NCBI RefSeq assembly: GCF_001463885.1
Contig: NZ_BBWQ01000002.1
Location: 94,746-158,745 of the forward strand
Source of the DNA: Aureimonas altamirensis
GTDB lineage: Bacteria > Pseudomonadota > Alphaproteobacteria > Rhizobiales > Rhizobiaceae
Direction of reading: 5' to 3'
DNA length: 64,000 bases
This document shows, one piece after another, positions 8,265 to 16,773 of this stretch. Position 1 is the first letter of the stretch. Every line of letters starts with the position of its first letter. The notes under the pieces were generated by a model, which made no database searches, was not told the DNA's origin, and was given only the letters and a program-made list of their open reading frames with translations. The position numbers were made by a program, and so were the translations under genes.

Positions 8265-8974
8265 TGGATCGCGTCAATCTGGCCGCGCTCAACGAAGAGC
8301 GCCGCACCCGGCGCCCCGTGGCGTTGGTAACGGACACCGCTTCGGGCGACAGCCGCCTGATCCTCGCCTCCGACTTTGCCGGCGACACCCTCAGTGCTGA
8401 AATCGCGCAGGCGATGGGTAGCCGCTCCGCCTGCCTCCATTTGCCCGAGCGCGGCCTCTTCGTGAAAGTCTATCTGCCGCAGCCGAGGCTGATCATCATC
8501 GGCGCGGTGCATATCGCCCAGTCGCTTGCCGCAATGGCCGCCATGGCCGAGCTGGACGTCGCCATCGTGGACCCGCGCGGGGCCTTCGCCTCGGTCGCCC
8601 GTTTCGACGGCTTCGAGATCCATGAAGCATGGCCGCAGGATCATCTGGCCGGCCATCCGCTGGATGCCCGGTCGGCGCTTGTCGCGCTGAGCCACAATCC
8701 GGATATCGACGATCCGGCCCTGCTTGCCGCCTGCAAGTCGCCGGCGTTCTACATCGGCGCGCTGGGCAGCCGCAAATCGCATGCCGCGCGCAGCGAGCGG
8801 CTGGCCAAAGCGGGCCTTTCAGCCACCGACATCGCACGGATAGAAGCGCCGATCGGCCTCGACATCGGCTCAGTGACACCGCCGGAAATCGCGGTATCGA
8901 TCCTTGCGTCTCTCATCGCCGCACAACGTCGCACCGTGCGCGACCTTGCCACGGGCGGGTCCGTTGCCGCCTGA
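8264..8974 (+). CDS. XdhC-family protein, C-terminal Rossmann half
   Basis: A 236-residue protein corresponding to the C-terminal XdhC Rossmann domain. It contains the Pro-Arg-Leu-Ile-Ile-Ile-Gly-Ala-Val-His-Ile strand, then Val-Asp-Pro-Arg-Gly-Ala-Phe-Ala and the Tyr-Ile-Gly-Ala-Leu-Gly-Ser-Arg-Lys-Ser motif. The C-terminal Pro-Ile-Gly-Leu-Asp-Ile-Gly-(x)-Thr-Pro-Pro-Glu-Ile-Ala segment is the family signature. The usual Gly-x-Gly-x-x-Gly loop reads Gly-Ala-Val-His here. It should act with the preceding small XdhC protein in maturing a molybdo-hydroxylase. Translation is coupled by the TGATG overlap. No hydroxylase structural gene lies in the window. Confidence 0.88.
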   Translation: MDRVNLAALNEERRTRRPVALVTDTASGDSRLILASDFAGDTLSAEIAQAMGSRSACLHLPERGLFVKVYLPQPRLIIIGAVHIAQSLAAMAAMAELDVAIVDPRGAFASVARFDGFEIHEAWPQDHLAGHPLDARSALVALSHNPDIDDPALLAACKSPAFYIGALGSRKSHAARSERLAKAGLSATDIARIEAPIGLDIGSVTPPEIAVSILASLIAAQRRTVRDLATGGSVAA

Positions 8975-9554
8975 GGTGGTGGCGGTCGTGCTGGCGGCGG
9001 GGCGGTCCAGCCGCACGGCGCCGCACCACAAGCTGCTGGCCACGTATGACGGCGTTCCTCAGATCGTGCGGATCATCCGTCGCCTCGCTGCCAGCCGCCT
9101 TGCCGGCATCACAACCGTTGTCGGGCATGATGCCGATCGGCTGAGGCCGCTGATCGAAGCGCTGCCGACGCGTGTGCTGGTGAACCCCGATCACGATGGC
9201 GGGCTGGCGGGCTCGGTGAAGATGGGCTTTGCGGCCGGCATGCCGGCCGATGGCGTGATGATGGTGCCGGCCGATATGCCGCTGCTCGAGACGGCCCATA
9301 TCGACGCGCTCATCGCCGCCTTCGTACCCGGATCGCTCGTCGTCGCCACGGACCAGGGCGCAATGCGCAATCCCGTCATTCTGCCGGCGTCGATGGCGGC
9401 AGCCGTCGACACGCTGTCCGGCGATACCGGCGCAAGACGGCTGGTGCGCGATTGCGAGTCGGTCCGGCTGGTGGAACTGGGGGCGGCAGCCAGTTGCGAC
9501 ATCGATACGACGGAGGCGATCCTGTCTACCGGAGGGCACTTGCCGAAAGACTGA
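8964..9554 (+). CDS. MobA-like nucleotidyltransferase (MocA type)
   Basis: An NTP-transferase of the MobA/MocA type, about 196 residues. It begins with the nucleotide-binding Val-Val-Leu-Ala-Ala-Gly-Arg-Ser-Ser-Arg loop, followed by a Lys in His-His-Lys-Leu-Leu and the Pro-Ala-Asp-Met-Pro-Leu metal-binding motif near residue 98. MocA relatives transfer CMP to molybdopterin for hydroxylases of the xanthine-dehydrogenase family, which fits its place behind the two xdhC genes. The start is uncertain: TTG at 8964, GTG at 8976 or 8979 and TTG at 8904 are in frame. I use 8964, which overlaps xdhC by 11 bp and keeps the nucleotide loop near the N terminus. Confidence 0.82.
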   Translation: MPPEVVAVVLAAGRSSRTAPHHKLLATYDGVPQIVRIIRRLAASRLAGITTVVGHDADRLRPLIEALPTRVLVNPDHDGGLAGSVKMGFAAGMPADGVMMVPADMPLLETAHIDALIAAFVPGSLVVATDQGAMRNPVILPASMAAAVDTLSGDTGARRLVRDCESVRLVELGAAASCDIDTTEAILSTGGHLPKD

Positions 9555-9675
9555 AACTTTGGGAAGATTCTTGCGCTGCACCTGATGGTGCGCGGCTTGG
9601 CCGAAACGGTTGGGCGCAGCATCCCTGAAGTGCGGCCCAAAGGTCCGCAACTTTGCGCCAAGGAGTGTTGCGTCC

Positions 9676-9954
9676 ATGATCAGTCGCGTTGCAGATCCTG
9701 CGTTCCAGAAGATGCTGTCCGGTTTTTCCGCCACCACGGCGGAGGTTCTCTACCATATGCCCGACCATCCGGATTTCCTGCAGAGCTTCCTTTGGCAGTT
9801 CGAGGATATCGCCCCCCAGTTTCCGCGCCTGCACAGGTTTCTCGACCATTGGCGCACGGAGGTCGAGGCCACCATCCATTCCGTCAGCGTCATGCATCAG
9901 GGGTTGATCCGCCCGCGCGAGCTTCGGTTCGGCTCGGAACACCGGCTGCAGTAA
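9676..9954 (+). CDS. usg: Usg family protein
   Basis: A 92-residue protein recognisable as Usg, a small conserved alphaproteobacterial protein of unknown function. It shows the family patterns Thr-Thr-Ala-Glu-Val-Leu-Tyr-His-Met-Pro-Asp-His-Pro, Leu-Gln-Ser-Phe-Leu-Trp-Gln, Phe-Pro-Arg-Leu-x-Arg-Phe-Leu-x-x-Trp and His-Ser-Val-x-Val-x-His-Gln-x-Leu-Ile-Arg-Pro. The name comes from a gene upstream of a semialdehyde dehydrogenase-like locus; no biochemical activity is known to me. The ATG has GGAG about ten bases upstream. It converges with radC, leaving only 10 bp between the two stops. Confidence 0.85.
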   Translation: MISRVADPAFQKMLSGFSATTAEVLYHMPDHPDFLQSFLWQFEDIAPQFPRLHRFLDHWRTEVEATIHSVSVMHQGLIRPRELRFGSEHRLQ

Positions 9955-9964
9955 CCGGGGGCGG

Positions 9965-10747
9965 TCAGTCGATATAGCGTTCCGTGCGCATCGACAGGCT
10001 TTTGCCGCGCCCCACGATGATATGATCGTGGACCCGTATGCCAAGCGGCGTCGCCATGCCGATGATCTGCCGGGTCATGTCGATATCGGCGAGGGACGGG
10101 GTCACGTCGCCTGACGGGTGGTTGTGGCAAAGCACGATGGATACGGCGTCCAGCTCCAGCGCGCGGCGCATGATCTCGCGCGGGGTGACGGGCGTATAGT
10201 CCACCGTGCCCTCATGCTGCACCTCGTCGGCGATAAGGCCGTTGCGATTGTCGAGAAACAGGATGCGGAACTGTTCGCGGCCGAGTTGCCCCATCGATGC
10301 GCCGAGATAATCGACCACGCTGGCGATGGATGACAGCACATCGCGCCGCGCCACATCGGCCTTCATCGCACGGCCGGAAAAGGCTGCGATGATGCGAAGG
10401 TCCAGCGCGGTCGCGTGCCCGATCCCGTCAACTTCCATCAGCCTCGAAACGCTGGCCCCTGCAATGTCGGCAATGCTGCCGAAACGCCGGATCAGCGCCT
10501 TGGCCAGTGGCTTCACGTCGCGCCGGGGAATGGACCGGAAGAGGACGAGTTCGAGAAGCTCGTAATCGGGCAGCGCGTCGGCGCCTGCCGCCTCGAAGCG
10601 CTCGCGCAGGCGGTCCCGGTGCCCGGCATAATGAGGTGTATCCGGCAGCGCCGGAACGGGGATCGCTTCGTGCGGCGTCGGCCCGCCATGCCGCGCCAGC
10701 CCGAAACCCGCCGCTTCGCCGAGGCCGCGCCGCCCACGCTTGACCAT
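9965..10747 (-). CDS. radC: RadC / JAB-domain protein
   Basis: A 260-residue RadC protein. The N-terminal helical region contains a helix-hairpin-helix-like stretch (Val-Asp-Gly-Ile-Gly-x-Ala near residue 108). The C-terminal MPN+/JAMM domain carries the full metalloprotease-type motif His-Asn-His-Pro-Ser-Gly-Asp followed by a downstream Asp. The role of RadC is unsettled: it was first linked to DNA repair but that was later questioned. I use the ATG at 10747 inside a longer frame because it restores the usual N terminus. It sits 11 bp downstream of map on the same strand, so the two probably form one transcript. Confidence 0.93.
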   Translation of the reverse strand: MVKRGRRGLGEAAGFGLARHGGPTPHEAIPVPALPDTPHYAGHRDRLRERFEAAGADALPDYELLELVLFRSIPRRDVKPLAKALIRRFGSIADIAGASVSRLMEVDGIGHATALDLRIIAAFSGRAMKADVARRDVLSSIASVVDYLGASMGQLGREQFRILFLDNRNGLIADEVQHEGTVDYTPVTPREIMRRALELDAVSIVLCHNHPSGDVTPSLADIDMTRQIIGMATPLGIRVHDHIIVGRGKSLSMRTERYID

Positions 10748-10758
10748 GCAGGATCGTC

Positions 10759-11601
10759 TCAGAGATTGATGGGGTCGAGGACGATGCCGGGCGTATCGAG
10801 CCCGCCGGGCGAGAAGGTGAACACCTCGCAGCCCGTATCGGTCACGCCGACCGTATGCTCGTACTGCGCCGTCAGCGAGCGATCGCGGGTGACGGCCGTC
10901 CATCCGTCCGACAGCACCTTCACATGCGGTCGCCCGAGATTGATCATCGGCTCGATGGTGAAGATCATGCCGGGCTTCAGCTCAGCCCCTTCGCCCCGGC
11001 GGCCGTAATGCAGGACGTTCGGCGCGTCATGGAAGATCTTGCCGACGCCATGGCCGCAGAAATCACGCACCACGGAGCAACGCTCCGCTTCCGCGTAATC
11101 CTGTATGGCGGCGCCGATATCGCCGAGATGCGCGCCGGGCTTCACCTCTTCGATGGCCAGAAGCAGCGAGCGGTAGGTGATCTCGCACAGCCGCTCGGCC
11201 GCGCGCTTGACCCGGCCCACCGGATACATTCTGGAGGAATCGCCATAGAAGCCGTCGACGATCAGCGTCACGTCGATATTGACGATGTCGCCTTCCTTCA
11301 GCGGCTTTTCGTTGGGGATGCCGTGGCAGACGACATGGTTGATCGAGGTGCAGGTGCTTTTGGTGTAGCCGCGATAGTTGAGCGTTGCGGGCAGCGCGCC
11401 GTTGCGCATGGCGAAATCGAAGACGAAATCGTCCAGCACCTGCGTCGGCACGCCCGGCGCCACCAGGCCGGCCAGTTCGTCCAGGCATCGGGCGGTGAGC
11501 TGACAGGCCTTCCGCATGCCGGCAAAGGCCGCTTCGTCGTAAAGACGGATGCTGCCGGTATTGCGTTGCGGATTGGCTTCCGCTTCCAGGTAGGTTGTCA
11601 T
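10759..11601 (-). CDS. map: Type I methionine aminopeptidase
   Basis: Methionine aminopeptidase, 280 residues, removes the initiator Met from nascent proteins in the cytoplasm. The five metal ligands of the pita-bread fold are visible: Asp in Val-Asn-Ile-Asp-Val, Asp in Tyr-Gly-Asp-Ser, His in Cys-Gly-His-Gly-Val-Gly, Glu in Thr-Ile-Glu-Pro-Met, and the last Glu in Gln-Tyr-Glu-His-Thr. The conserved Val-Cys-His-Gly-Ile-Pro segment with the substrate-binding His is also present. An N-terminal extension of some 20 residues precedes the usual start, common in alphaproteobacteria. It lies directly upstream of radC. Confidence 0.97.
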   Translation of the reverse strand: MTTYLEAEANPQRNTGSIRLYDEAAFAGMRKACQLTARCLDELAGLVAPGVPTQVLDDFVFDFAMRNGALPATLNYRGYTKSTCTSINHVVCHGIPNEKPLKEGDIVNIDVTLIVDGFYGDSSRMYPVGRVKRAAERLCEITYRSLLLAIEEVKPGAHLGDIGAAIQDYAEAERCSVVRDFCGHGVGKIFHDAPNVLHYGRRGEGAELKPGMIFTIEPMINLGRPHVKVLSDGWTAVTRDRSLTAQYEHTVGVTDTGCEVFTFSPGGLDTPGIVLDPINL

Positions 11602-11659
11602 GGGCGCTGCACTTGCAAGAATTTAGCTGCCCCTCATGTCGCACCTTGGGGCACGCTCT

Positions 11660-13477
11660 TCAAGCCCCGCGTACATAGCGCCCCGGCGCCGGTTCGATGG
11701 TCTTGCCGCCAATGCCGGGCTCGCGTGCCTTGACGCGCTTGCCGGCATGCGCCTCGATCCAGCCTTGCCAATGCGGCCACCACGAGCCGGGCGTCATATC
11801 CGCCGCCTGCGCCCATGCATCGAAGCTCGTGCCGGCATCGGGCGCCGGGCCCGTCCAGTATTGGTACTTGCCCTTTGCCGGCGGGTTGACCACACCGGCG
11901 ATGTGGCCCGAGCCGCCCAGCACGTAGGTGACGTCGCTGCCGAAGGCCATGGCGCCGGTATAGACGCTGCGCGCCGGCGCGATATGGTCTTCTTTGGTTG
12001 CGAGGCTGTAGACCGGAATGGTCACCGAAGACATGTCGATGACCGTGCCGTCCAGTTCCATCCGCCCCTGCGACAGGCGATTCTCCAGATAGCAATTGCG
12101 CAGGTAAAACAGATGGTTGGCGCGCGTCATGCGCGTGGCGTCCGAGTTCCAGTACAGAAGGTCGAAGGGCGGCGGCTCGCGGCCCTTCATGTAATTGCCG
12201 ACCACATAGGGCCAGATCAGGTCCTGCGACCGCAACAGGTTGAAGGCCGTCGCCATATGGCCGCCGTCGAGTGTTCCGGATGCCGCCATGGCCGTGTCCA
12301 GCGCCGCGATCTGCCGCTCGTCCACGAAGACCTGCAGTTCGCCTGCATCGGTAAAGTCCACCTGGGTGGCCAGCAGCGTCGCCGTCCTGATGCGGTCGTC
12401 GCCCCGCGCGTGCAGAAGCGCCAGCGCCGCCGACAGCAGCGTCCCGCCGACGCAATAGCCCATCGCGTTCACCTCGGACTGGCGCGTCGCCTTGCGGATC
12501 GTGTCGAGCGCGAAGACGATCCCCTCGTCGATATAGGAAAGCCAGTCCTTGTCGGCATGACGCTCGGTCGGGTTGACCCACGAGATCACGAAGACCGTGT
12601 GCCCCTGCTCGACCAGCCAGGCAATGAAGCTTTTGCCGGGTGCAAGGTCCAGGATGTAGAACTTGTTGATCCAGGGCGGGCAGATCAGCAGCGGCCGCTT
12701 GAAGACCGTTTTCGTGGTCGGCGTGTACTGGATAATCTGGCAGATGTCGTTTTCCGCCACCACCGCGCCGGGCGTCAAAGCAAGATTGCCACCCACCGAG
12801 AAGCCGTCGCCGCCGGTCTGCCGCAGCCGCAGCGTGCCGGCTCCGCGCGCCATGTCCTCGGCGAACATCGTCATTCCACGGACGAGGTTCTCGCCGTTTT
12901 CGGCCACGGTCTGCCGGTAGAGCTCGGGATTGGTCGGCACGAAGTTGGACGGCGAAATCGCATTCAGGATCTGCCCGACATAGAAGCGGGCCCGCTGGCG
13001 GGTGCCGGCATCCAGCCCCTCCGCTTCCGTCACCATGTCCTGCGCCCATCGCGCGGTCATGAGATAGGCCTGCCGCAGAAAGTCGAAGAACAGGTTCTTC
13101 TGCCATTCCGGGTCGGCGAAGCGCTTGTCGGGAGCACCGGCCGGCGCGTCGTTGGCCGCATGCTCGGCCGCGGCCAGCCGTTGCGCCGCCGCCGTCCACA
13201 AACCCAGATAGCCAGCCATCAGCCGCGTCTGTGCCTGAAAGGCGCGGGCAGGCTCCGAAAGCCAGTAATTCGCAACCTGCGAAAGCGAGGCCGCCATCTC
13301 CCCATGGATGGCGCCGGCCGGGTCGGCCATCGTGCCGTTCTCGCGCGGGGCCAGCCATGCCGACGCCGCCTTGCCTGCCTGTTCCACGGCGCGCGCCATA
13401 TTGAGCGCGAAGGTTTCGGGGTCCTTCACGGCATAGGCCGCAAATCCTTCCTCGGCCGTGTCGGCAGTGCGGCTCAT
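11660..13477 (-). CDS. phaC: Class I polyhydroxyalkanoate synthase
   Basis: Class I PHA synthase of 605 residues polymerises (R)-3-hydroxyacyl-CoA into storage polyester at the granule surface. The lipase-box-like motif Gly-Tyr-Cys-Val-Gly-Gly carries the catalytic Cys342. The other triad members sit in Thr-Lys-Glu-Asp-His-Ile (Asp) and Gly-Ser-Gly-His-Ile-Ala-Gly (His). The conserved Pro-Pro-Trp-Ile-Asn-Lys-Phe-Tyr-Ile-Leu-Asp stretch near 267 is also seen. The frame extends upstream, but the ATG at 13477 has GGGAGA at proper spacing and gives the normal N terminus. No phasin, regulator or depolymerase gene is adjacent. It diverges from the lipoprotein gene at 13626. Confidence 0.95.
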   Translation of the reverse strand: MSRTADTAEEGFAAYAVKDPETFALNMARAVEQAGKAASAWLAPRENGTMADPAGAIHGEMAASLSQVANYWLSEPARAFQAQTRLMAGYLGLWTAAAQRLAAAEHAANDAPAGAPDKRFADPEWQKNLFFDFLRQAYLMTARWAQDMVTEAEGLDAGTRQRARFYVGQILNAISPSNFVPTNPELYRQTVAENGENLVRGMTMFAEDMARGAGTLRLRQTGGDGFSVGGNLALTPGAVVAENDICQIIQYTPTTKTVFKRPLLICPPWINKFYILDLAPGKSFIAWLVEQGHTVFVISWVNPTERHADKDWLSYIDEGIVFALDTIRKATRQSEVNAMGYCVGGTLLSAALALLHARGDDRIRTATLLATQVDFTDAGELQVFVDERQIAALDTAMAASGTLDGGHMATAFNLLRSQDLIWPYVVGNYMKGREPPPFDLLYWNSDATRMTRANHLFYLRNCYLENRLSQGRMELDGTVIDMSSVTIPVYSLATKEDHIAPARSVYTGAMAFGSDVTYVLGGSGHIAGVVNPPAKGKYQYWTGPAPDAGTSFDAWAQAADMTPGSWWPHWQGWIEAHAGKRVKAREPGIGGKTIEPAPGRYVRGA

Positions 13478-13625
13478 CGGCGTCTCCCTGGCGCTTCCGA
13501 TGGTTAGTATAGCGCCGATTCGGGCGGTGAACACGCAGGCGTGCCAGACCGCCTTCACGAAATTTGCGCTTTCCTGCTTCGCGCATGGCGATTATGGAAG
13601 GATGTAGGACGTGAGGGGAAACGCA

Positions 13626-13997
13626 ATGGCGCAGATGGCAAAGGGCAGGGCTGGTGCAATGGCGCTACTGGCGTGTCTGCCTCTCGTCGCGGCCTGCCAG
13701 AGCTATCTTCCGCAGAACGACGCGCCGCTGCGCGTCTCGCCCGTGCTGGACCGGATCGATCCCGGCCCGTCCAGCCAGCGCCTCGACAAGAACGGCTATC
13801 CGGTCATCGGAGCCTATCCGACCGCCGCGACCACCCAGGTTGGCGACGAGACGGTGGCCGAAACGCGGGCGCGTTATGCCGACGCCGCGACGCGCGGTGC
13901 CGCCCCCTCCAGTGCCGGCCGCTATCAACAGAGCGTGGCCGAGTTGCAGGCTACCGCGGCCCGTGTGCGGGCAGCCGGTCCGGCCCAGACGAACTGA
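13626..13997 (+). CDS. Small hypothetical lipoprotein
   Basis: A 123-residue protein with a lipoprotein signal: a basic N terminus, a hydrophobic core and the lipobox Leu-Val-Ala-Ala-Cys near residue 24. The mature part is rich in Ala, Thr and Arg with no domain I recognise. I choose the ATG at 13626 over the GTG at 13611 because AGGGGA precedes it at good spacing. It lies between phaC (divergent) and the aminotransferase gene (same strand, 125 bp downstream). The function is unknown; an envelope location is predicted from the lipobox. Confidence 0.72.
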   Translation: MAQMAKGRAGAMALLACLPLVAACQSYLPQNDAPLRVSPVLDRIDPGPSSQRLDKNGYPVIGAYPTAATTQVGDETVAETRARYADAATRGAAPSSAGRYQQSVAELQATAARVRAAGPAQTN

Positions 13998-14122
13998 GGG
14001 GAGCGCCCGCAAACGACACCGTCGACGCGAGCTGCCCCGGACGATTTCCCGGTCATGCTCGTTGTTGCCGTCCTTCGGGTGGCCGGGTCGAAGAACCCCA
14101 AATCGGCGCAAGGACAATCACG

Positions 14123-15331
14123 ATGGAAGAGTTTCACAAGGTCCGCAGGCTTCCGCCCTACGTCTTCGAGGAGGTCAACCGCAAGAAGGCCGCGGCGCGG
14201 GCGCGCGGGGTGGACATCATCGATCTGGGCATGGGCAACCCGGACCTGCCGACGCCGGCCTTCGTGGTGGACAAGATGTGCGAGGCGATTCGCGATCCGC
14301 GTACCCACCGCTACTCGGCGTCCAAGGGCATTGCCGGTCTGCGCCGCGCCCAGGCCACCTATTACGAGCGCCGCTTCGGCGTGAAGCTGAACCCGGATAC
14401 GCAGATCGTTGCCACGCTGGGCTCCAAGGAAGGCTTCGCCAACATGGCGCAGGCGATAACCGCGCCCGGCGATGTCGTATTGTGCCCCAACCCGACCTAT
14501 CCCATCCACGCCTTCGGCTTCCTGATGACGGGCGGCACGATCCGCTCCATCCCGGCGCGCCCGGATGAAGAGTTCATGCGGGCCATCGACCGCGCGGTGC
14601 GGCACTCGATCCCCAAGCCGATCGCCATCATCCTCAATTATCCGGCCAACCCCACGGCCTACCAGGCCGATCTCGACTTCTACCGCGAGGTGGTGGACTT
14701 CGCCCGGCGCAACGAGATCATCATCCTGTCGGACCTCGCCTATGCCGAGATCTACTTCGACGGCGCCCCGCCGCCGTCGGTGCTGCAGGTGGAAGGGGCG
14801 ATGGACGTTGCGGTGGAGTTCACCTCCATGTCCAAGACCTTCTCCATGCCGGGTTGGCGCGTGGGCTTCGCCGTTGGCAACGAAAGGCTGATCGCCGCAC
14901 TGGCGCGCGTGAAATCCTATCTCGACTATGGCGCCTTCACGCCCATTCAGGTTGCCGCCGCCGCCGCCATCAATGCCGGCGACGAGGTGGTGCGCCATGC
15001 GCGCGACATCTACCACCACCGCCGCGACGTGATGGTCGAATCGTTCGGCCGTGCCGGATGGCAGGTGCCGCCGCCGCCCTCCACCATGTTCGCCTGGGTG
15101 CCGATTCCGGCTCCCTACCGGGACATGGGCTCCTTGGAATTCTCCAAGCTGCTGATCGAAAAGGCCGATGTCGCCGTGGCGCCGGGCATCGGCTTCGGTG
15201 AATATGGCGATGACCATGTCCGGATCGCGCTGGTCGAGAACGAGCATCGCATCCGACAGGCTGCGCGCAATATCCGCCGGTTTCTTGCAAGCGGCGACGA
15301 GGCGGGGCAGAAGGTGGCGTCGGCTGTCTGA
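14123..15331 (+). CDS. alaC: AlaC-type class I aminotransferase
   Basis: A PLP-dependent fold-type I aminotransferase, 402 residues, of the AlaC/LL-diaminopimelate-aminotransferase-like group that makes alanine from pyruvate and glutamate. Key residues are visible: Asn in Ile-Leu-Asn-Tyr-Pro-Ala-Asn-Pro-Thr, the Asp and Tyr of Leu-Ser-Asp-Leu-Ala-Tyr, and the Schiff-base Lys238 in Ser-Met-Ser-Lys-Thr-Phe-Ser. The C-terminal substrate Arg is in Val-Arg-Ile-Ala-Leu-Val. The frame runs far upstream, but the ATG at 14123 has AAGGA close by. It precedes hom by 105 bp; this order is usual in rhizobial genomes and suggests shared control of amino-acid synthesis. The exact amino donor is inferred from family. 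Confidence 0.9.
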   Translation: MEEFHKVRRLPPYVFEEVNRKKAAARARGVDIIDLGMGNPDLPTPAFVVDKMCEAIRDPRTHRYSASKGIAGLRRAQATYYERRFGVKLNPDTQIVATLGSKEGFANMAQAITAPGDVVLCPNPTYPIHAFGFLMTGGTIRSIPARPDEEFMRAIDRAVRHSIPKPIAIILNYPANPTAYQADLDFYREVVDFARRNEIIILSDLAYAEIYFDGAPPPSVLQVEGAMDVAVEFTSMSKTFSMPGWRVGFAVGNERLIAALARVKSYLDYGAFTPIQVAAAAAINAGDEVVRHARDIYHHRRDVMVESFGRAGWQVPPPPSTMFAWVPIPAPYRDMGSLEFSKLLIEKADVAVAPGIGFGEYGDDHVRIALVENEHRIRQAARNIRRFLASGDEAGQKVASAV

Positions 15332-15436
15332 GCCGGCACCCGCGTCGCGGGTGGTGCGTGCATCCGGGTGGTGCATTCCAGTGAACGGGCTCCCGGGCGG
15401 TCTCGCCCCGGGGGCGTGAAAACGTAGAGGATCGTG
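15332..15436 (+). promoter_or_regulatory. Structured leader upstream of hom (candidate)
   Basis: This gap between the aminotransferase stop and hom holds a compact hairpin made by CACCCGCG and CGCGGGTG around 15338-15354. Two copies of GGGTGGTGC lie at 15349-15357 and 15366-15374, 17 bp apart. A longer GC-rich stem follows, pairing CCCGGGCG with CGCCCCGGG near 15392-15412. The hom ribosome binding site AGAGGA follows directly. Such an array could be a leader that tunes hom, or simply GC-rich intergenic sequence. No known riboswitch consensus was recognised. Confidence 0.3.
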
Positions 15437-16738
15437 ATGGCTTCCCCCTTGAAGCTCGGCCTGGCCGGGCTTGGCACCGTCGGCGCGTCGGTCGCGCGTA
15501 TTCTGGCCGGCAAGCGGGAGCATTTCTCCGATACGATCGGCCGTGCGGTGGTGCTGACGGCTGTCAGCGCGCGCGACCGCAACCGCGACAGGGGCGTGGA
15601 CGTTTCGGCGGCGGCCTGGTTTGACGATCCGGTCAAGCTGGCGGCCGAAGGCGATATCGACATCTATGTCGAGCTGATCGGCGGGTCCGATGGGCCGGCG
15701 CTGGACAGCGTGCGCGCCGCCCTCAACAGGGGCATACCGGTGGTCACCGCCAACAAGGCGTTGCTGGCCCATCATGGCGTGCAACTGGCCAAACTTGCCC
15801 AGCGCAAGAACACCACCATCCTGTTCGAGGCGGCGGTGGCGGGCGGCATCCCCATCATCAAGACCATGCGCGAGGCCTTGCGCGGCAACGGCGTCAGCCG
15901 CGTCTACGGCATCCTCAACGGCACCTGCAACTACATGCTGACGCGGATGGAGCGCGAGGGCATCGCCTTCGCCGACGTGCTGGCCGAGGCGCAGGGCCTC
16001 GGCTATGCCGAGGCAGACCCGACATTCGACATCGGCGGCTTCGACGCCGCCCACAAGCTGGCGATCCTGACCTCGCTGGCATTCGGCTGCGAAATCGACC
16101 TCGATGCGATCTACATCGAGGGCATCTCGCAGATCACGCTGGAAGACATCCGTGCGGCATCCGAACTCGGCTTCCGCATCAAGCTTCTGGCTGTGGCGCA
16201 GCGCACCGACACCGGCATCGAGCAGCGCGTTCACCCCACGATGATCCCCGCCAATGCGGCGCTGGCGCGCGTGGATGGCGTCGTCAACGCGGTTGCCGTG
16301 GATACCGACCTTCTCGGCTCCATTCTGCTGGCCGGCCCCGGCGCAGGCGGCGCCGCGACGGCCTCGGCCGTCCTGTCGGACATACTGGACGTGGCGGCCG
16401 GCACCAGCGTCCCGACGCTGGGCATCGCGCCGCAGCAGCTTGCACCCTATCGCCGGGCGCGCATGCGGGCCCATGAAGGCGGCTACTATATCCGGCTGCA
16501 GGTCGCCGACGAGGTGGGCGCCTTCGCCGCCATTGCCCGGCGCATGGCGGAAAATCAGATATCGCTGGAATCGATCGTCCAGCGCCGTCGAGAAGACGAG
16601 GATGGCGGCGTTCAGCCCGTCATCCTGATCACGCACGAGACGACAGAGGCTGCGGTACGCAAGGCGCTCGATGCCGTGCAACGCGATGGCCACCTGCGGG
16701 GAGACCCGCGCATGATCCGCATCGAGAAGCTGGCCTGA
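15437..16738 (+). CDS. hom: Homoserine dehydrogenase
   Basis: Homoserine dehydrogenase, 433 residues, reduces aspartate semialdehyde to homoserine on the way to threonine and methionine. The NAD(P)-binding Gly-Leu-Ala-Gly-Leu-Gly-Thr-Val-Gly loop is at residues 8-16. The catalytic domain contains Thr-Ala-Asn-Lys-Ala-Leu and the signature Gly-Ile-Leu-Asn-Gly-Thr-Cys-Asn-Tyr. A C-terminal ACT domain (about residues 345-425, starting near Gly-Gly-Tyr-Tyr-Ile-Arg-Leu) suggests threonine feedback. I use the ATG at 15437, with AGAGGA eight bases upstream, over the GTG one codon earlier. glpX follows 35 bp later. Confidence 0.96.
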   Translation: MASPLKLGLAGLGTVGASVARILAGKREHFSDTIGRAVVLTAVSARDRNRDRGVDVSAAAWFDDPVKLAAEGDIDIYVELIGGSDGPALDSVRAALNRGIPVVTANKALLAHHGVQLAKLAQRKNTTILFEAAVAGGIPIIKTMREALRGNGVSRVYGILNGTCNYMLTRMEREGIAFADVLAEAQGLGYAEADPTFDIGGFDAAHKLAILTSLAFGCEIDLDAIYIEGISQITLEDIRAASELGFRIKLLAVAQRTDTGIEQRVHPTMIPANAALARVDGVVNAVAVDTDLLGSILLAGPGAGGAATASAVLSDILDVAAGTSVPTLGIAPQQLAPYRRARMRAHEGGYYIRLQVADEVGAFAAIARRMAENQISLESIVQRRREDEDGGVQPVILITHETTEAAVRKALDAVQRDGHLRGDPRMIRIEKLA

Positions 16739-16773
16739 CAGTGTCGGTTCCGGTTCTTCTGGGAGGCATGGCA

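Noticed and set aside
7956..8974. A frameshifted xdhC pseudogene
   Set aside because: The break falls exactly between domains, both parts have start and stop codons, and the TGATG overlap is a normal coupling signal.
9555..9675. A possible small RNA or hairpin between the MobA-like gene and usg
   Set aside because: The GC-rich complementarity around 9574-9592 is short and the region has no clear promoter or terminator.
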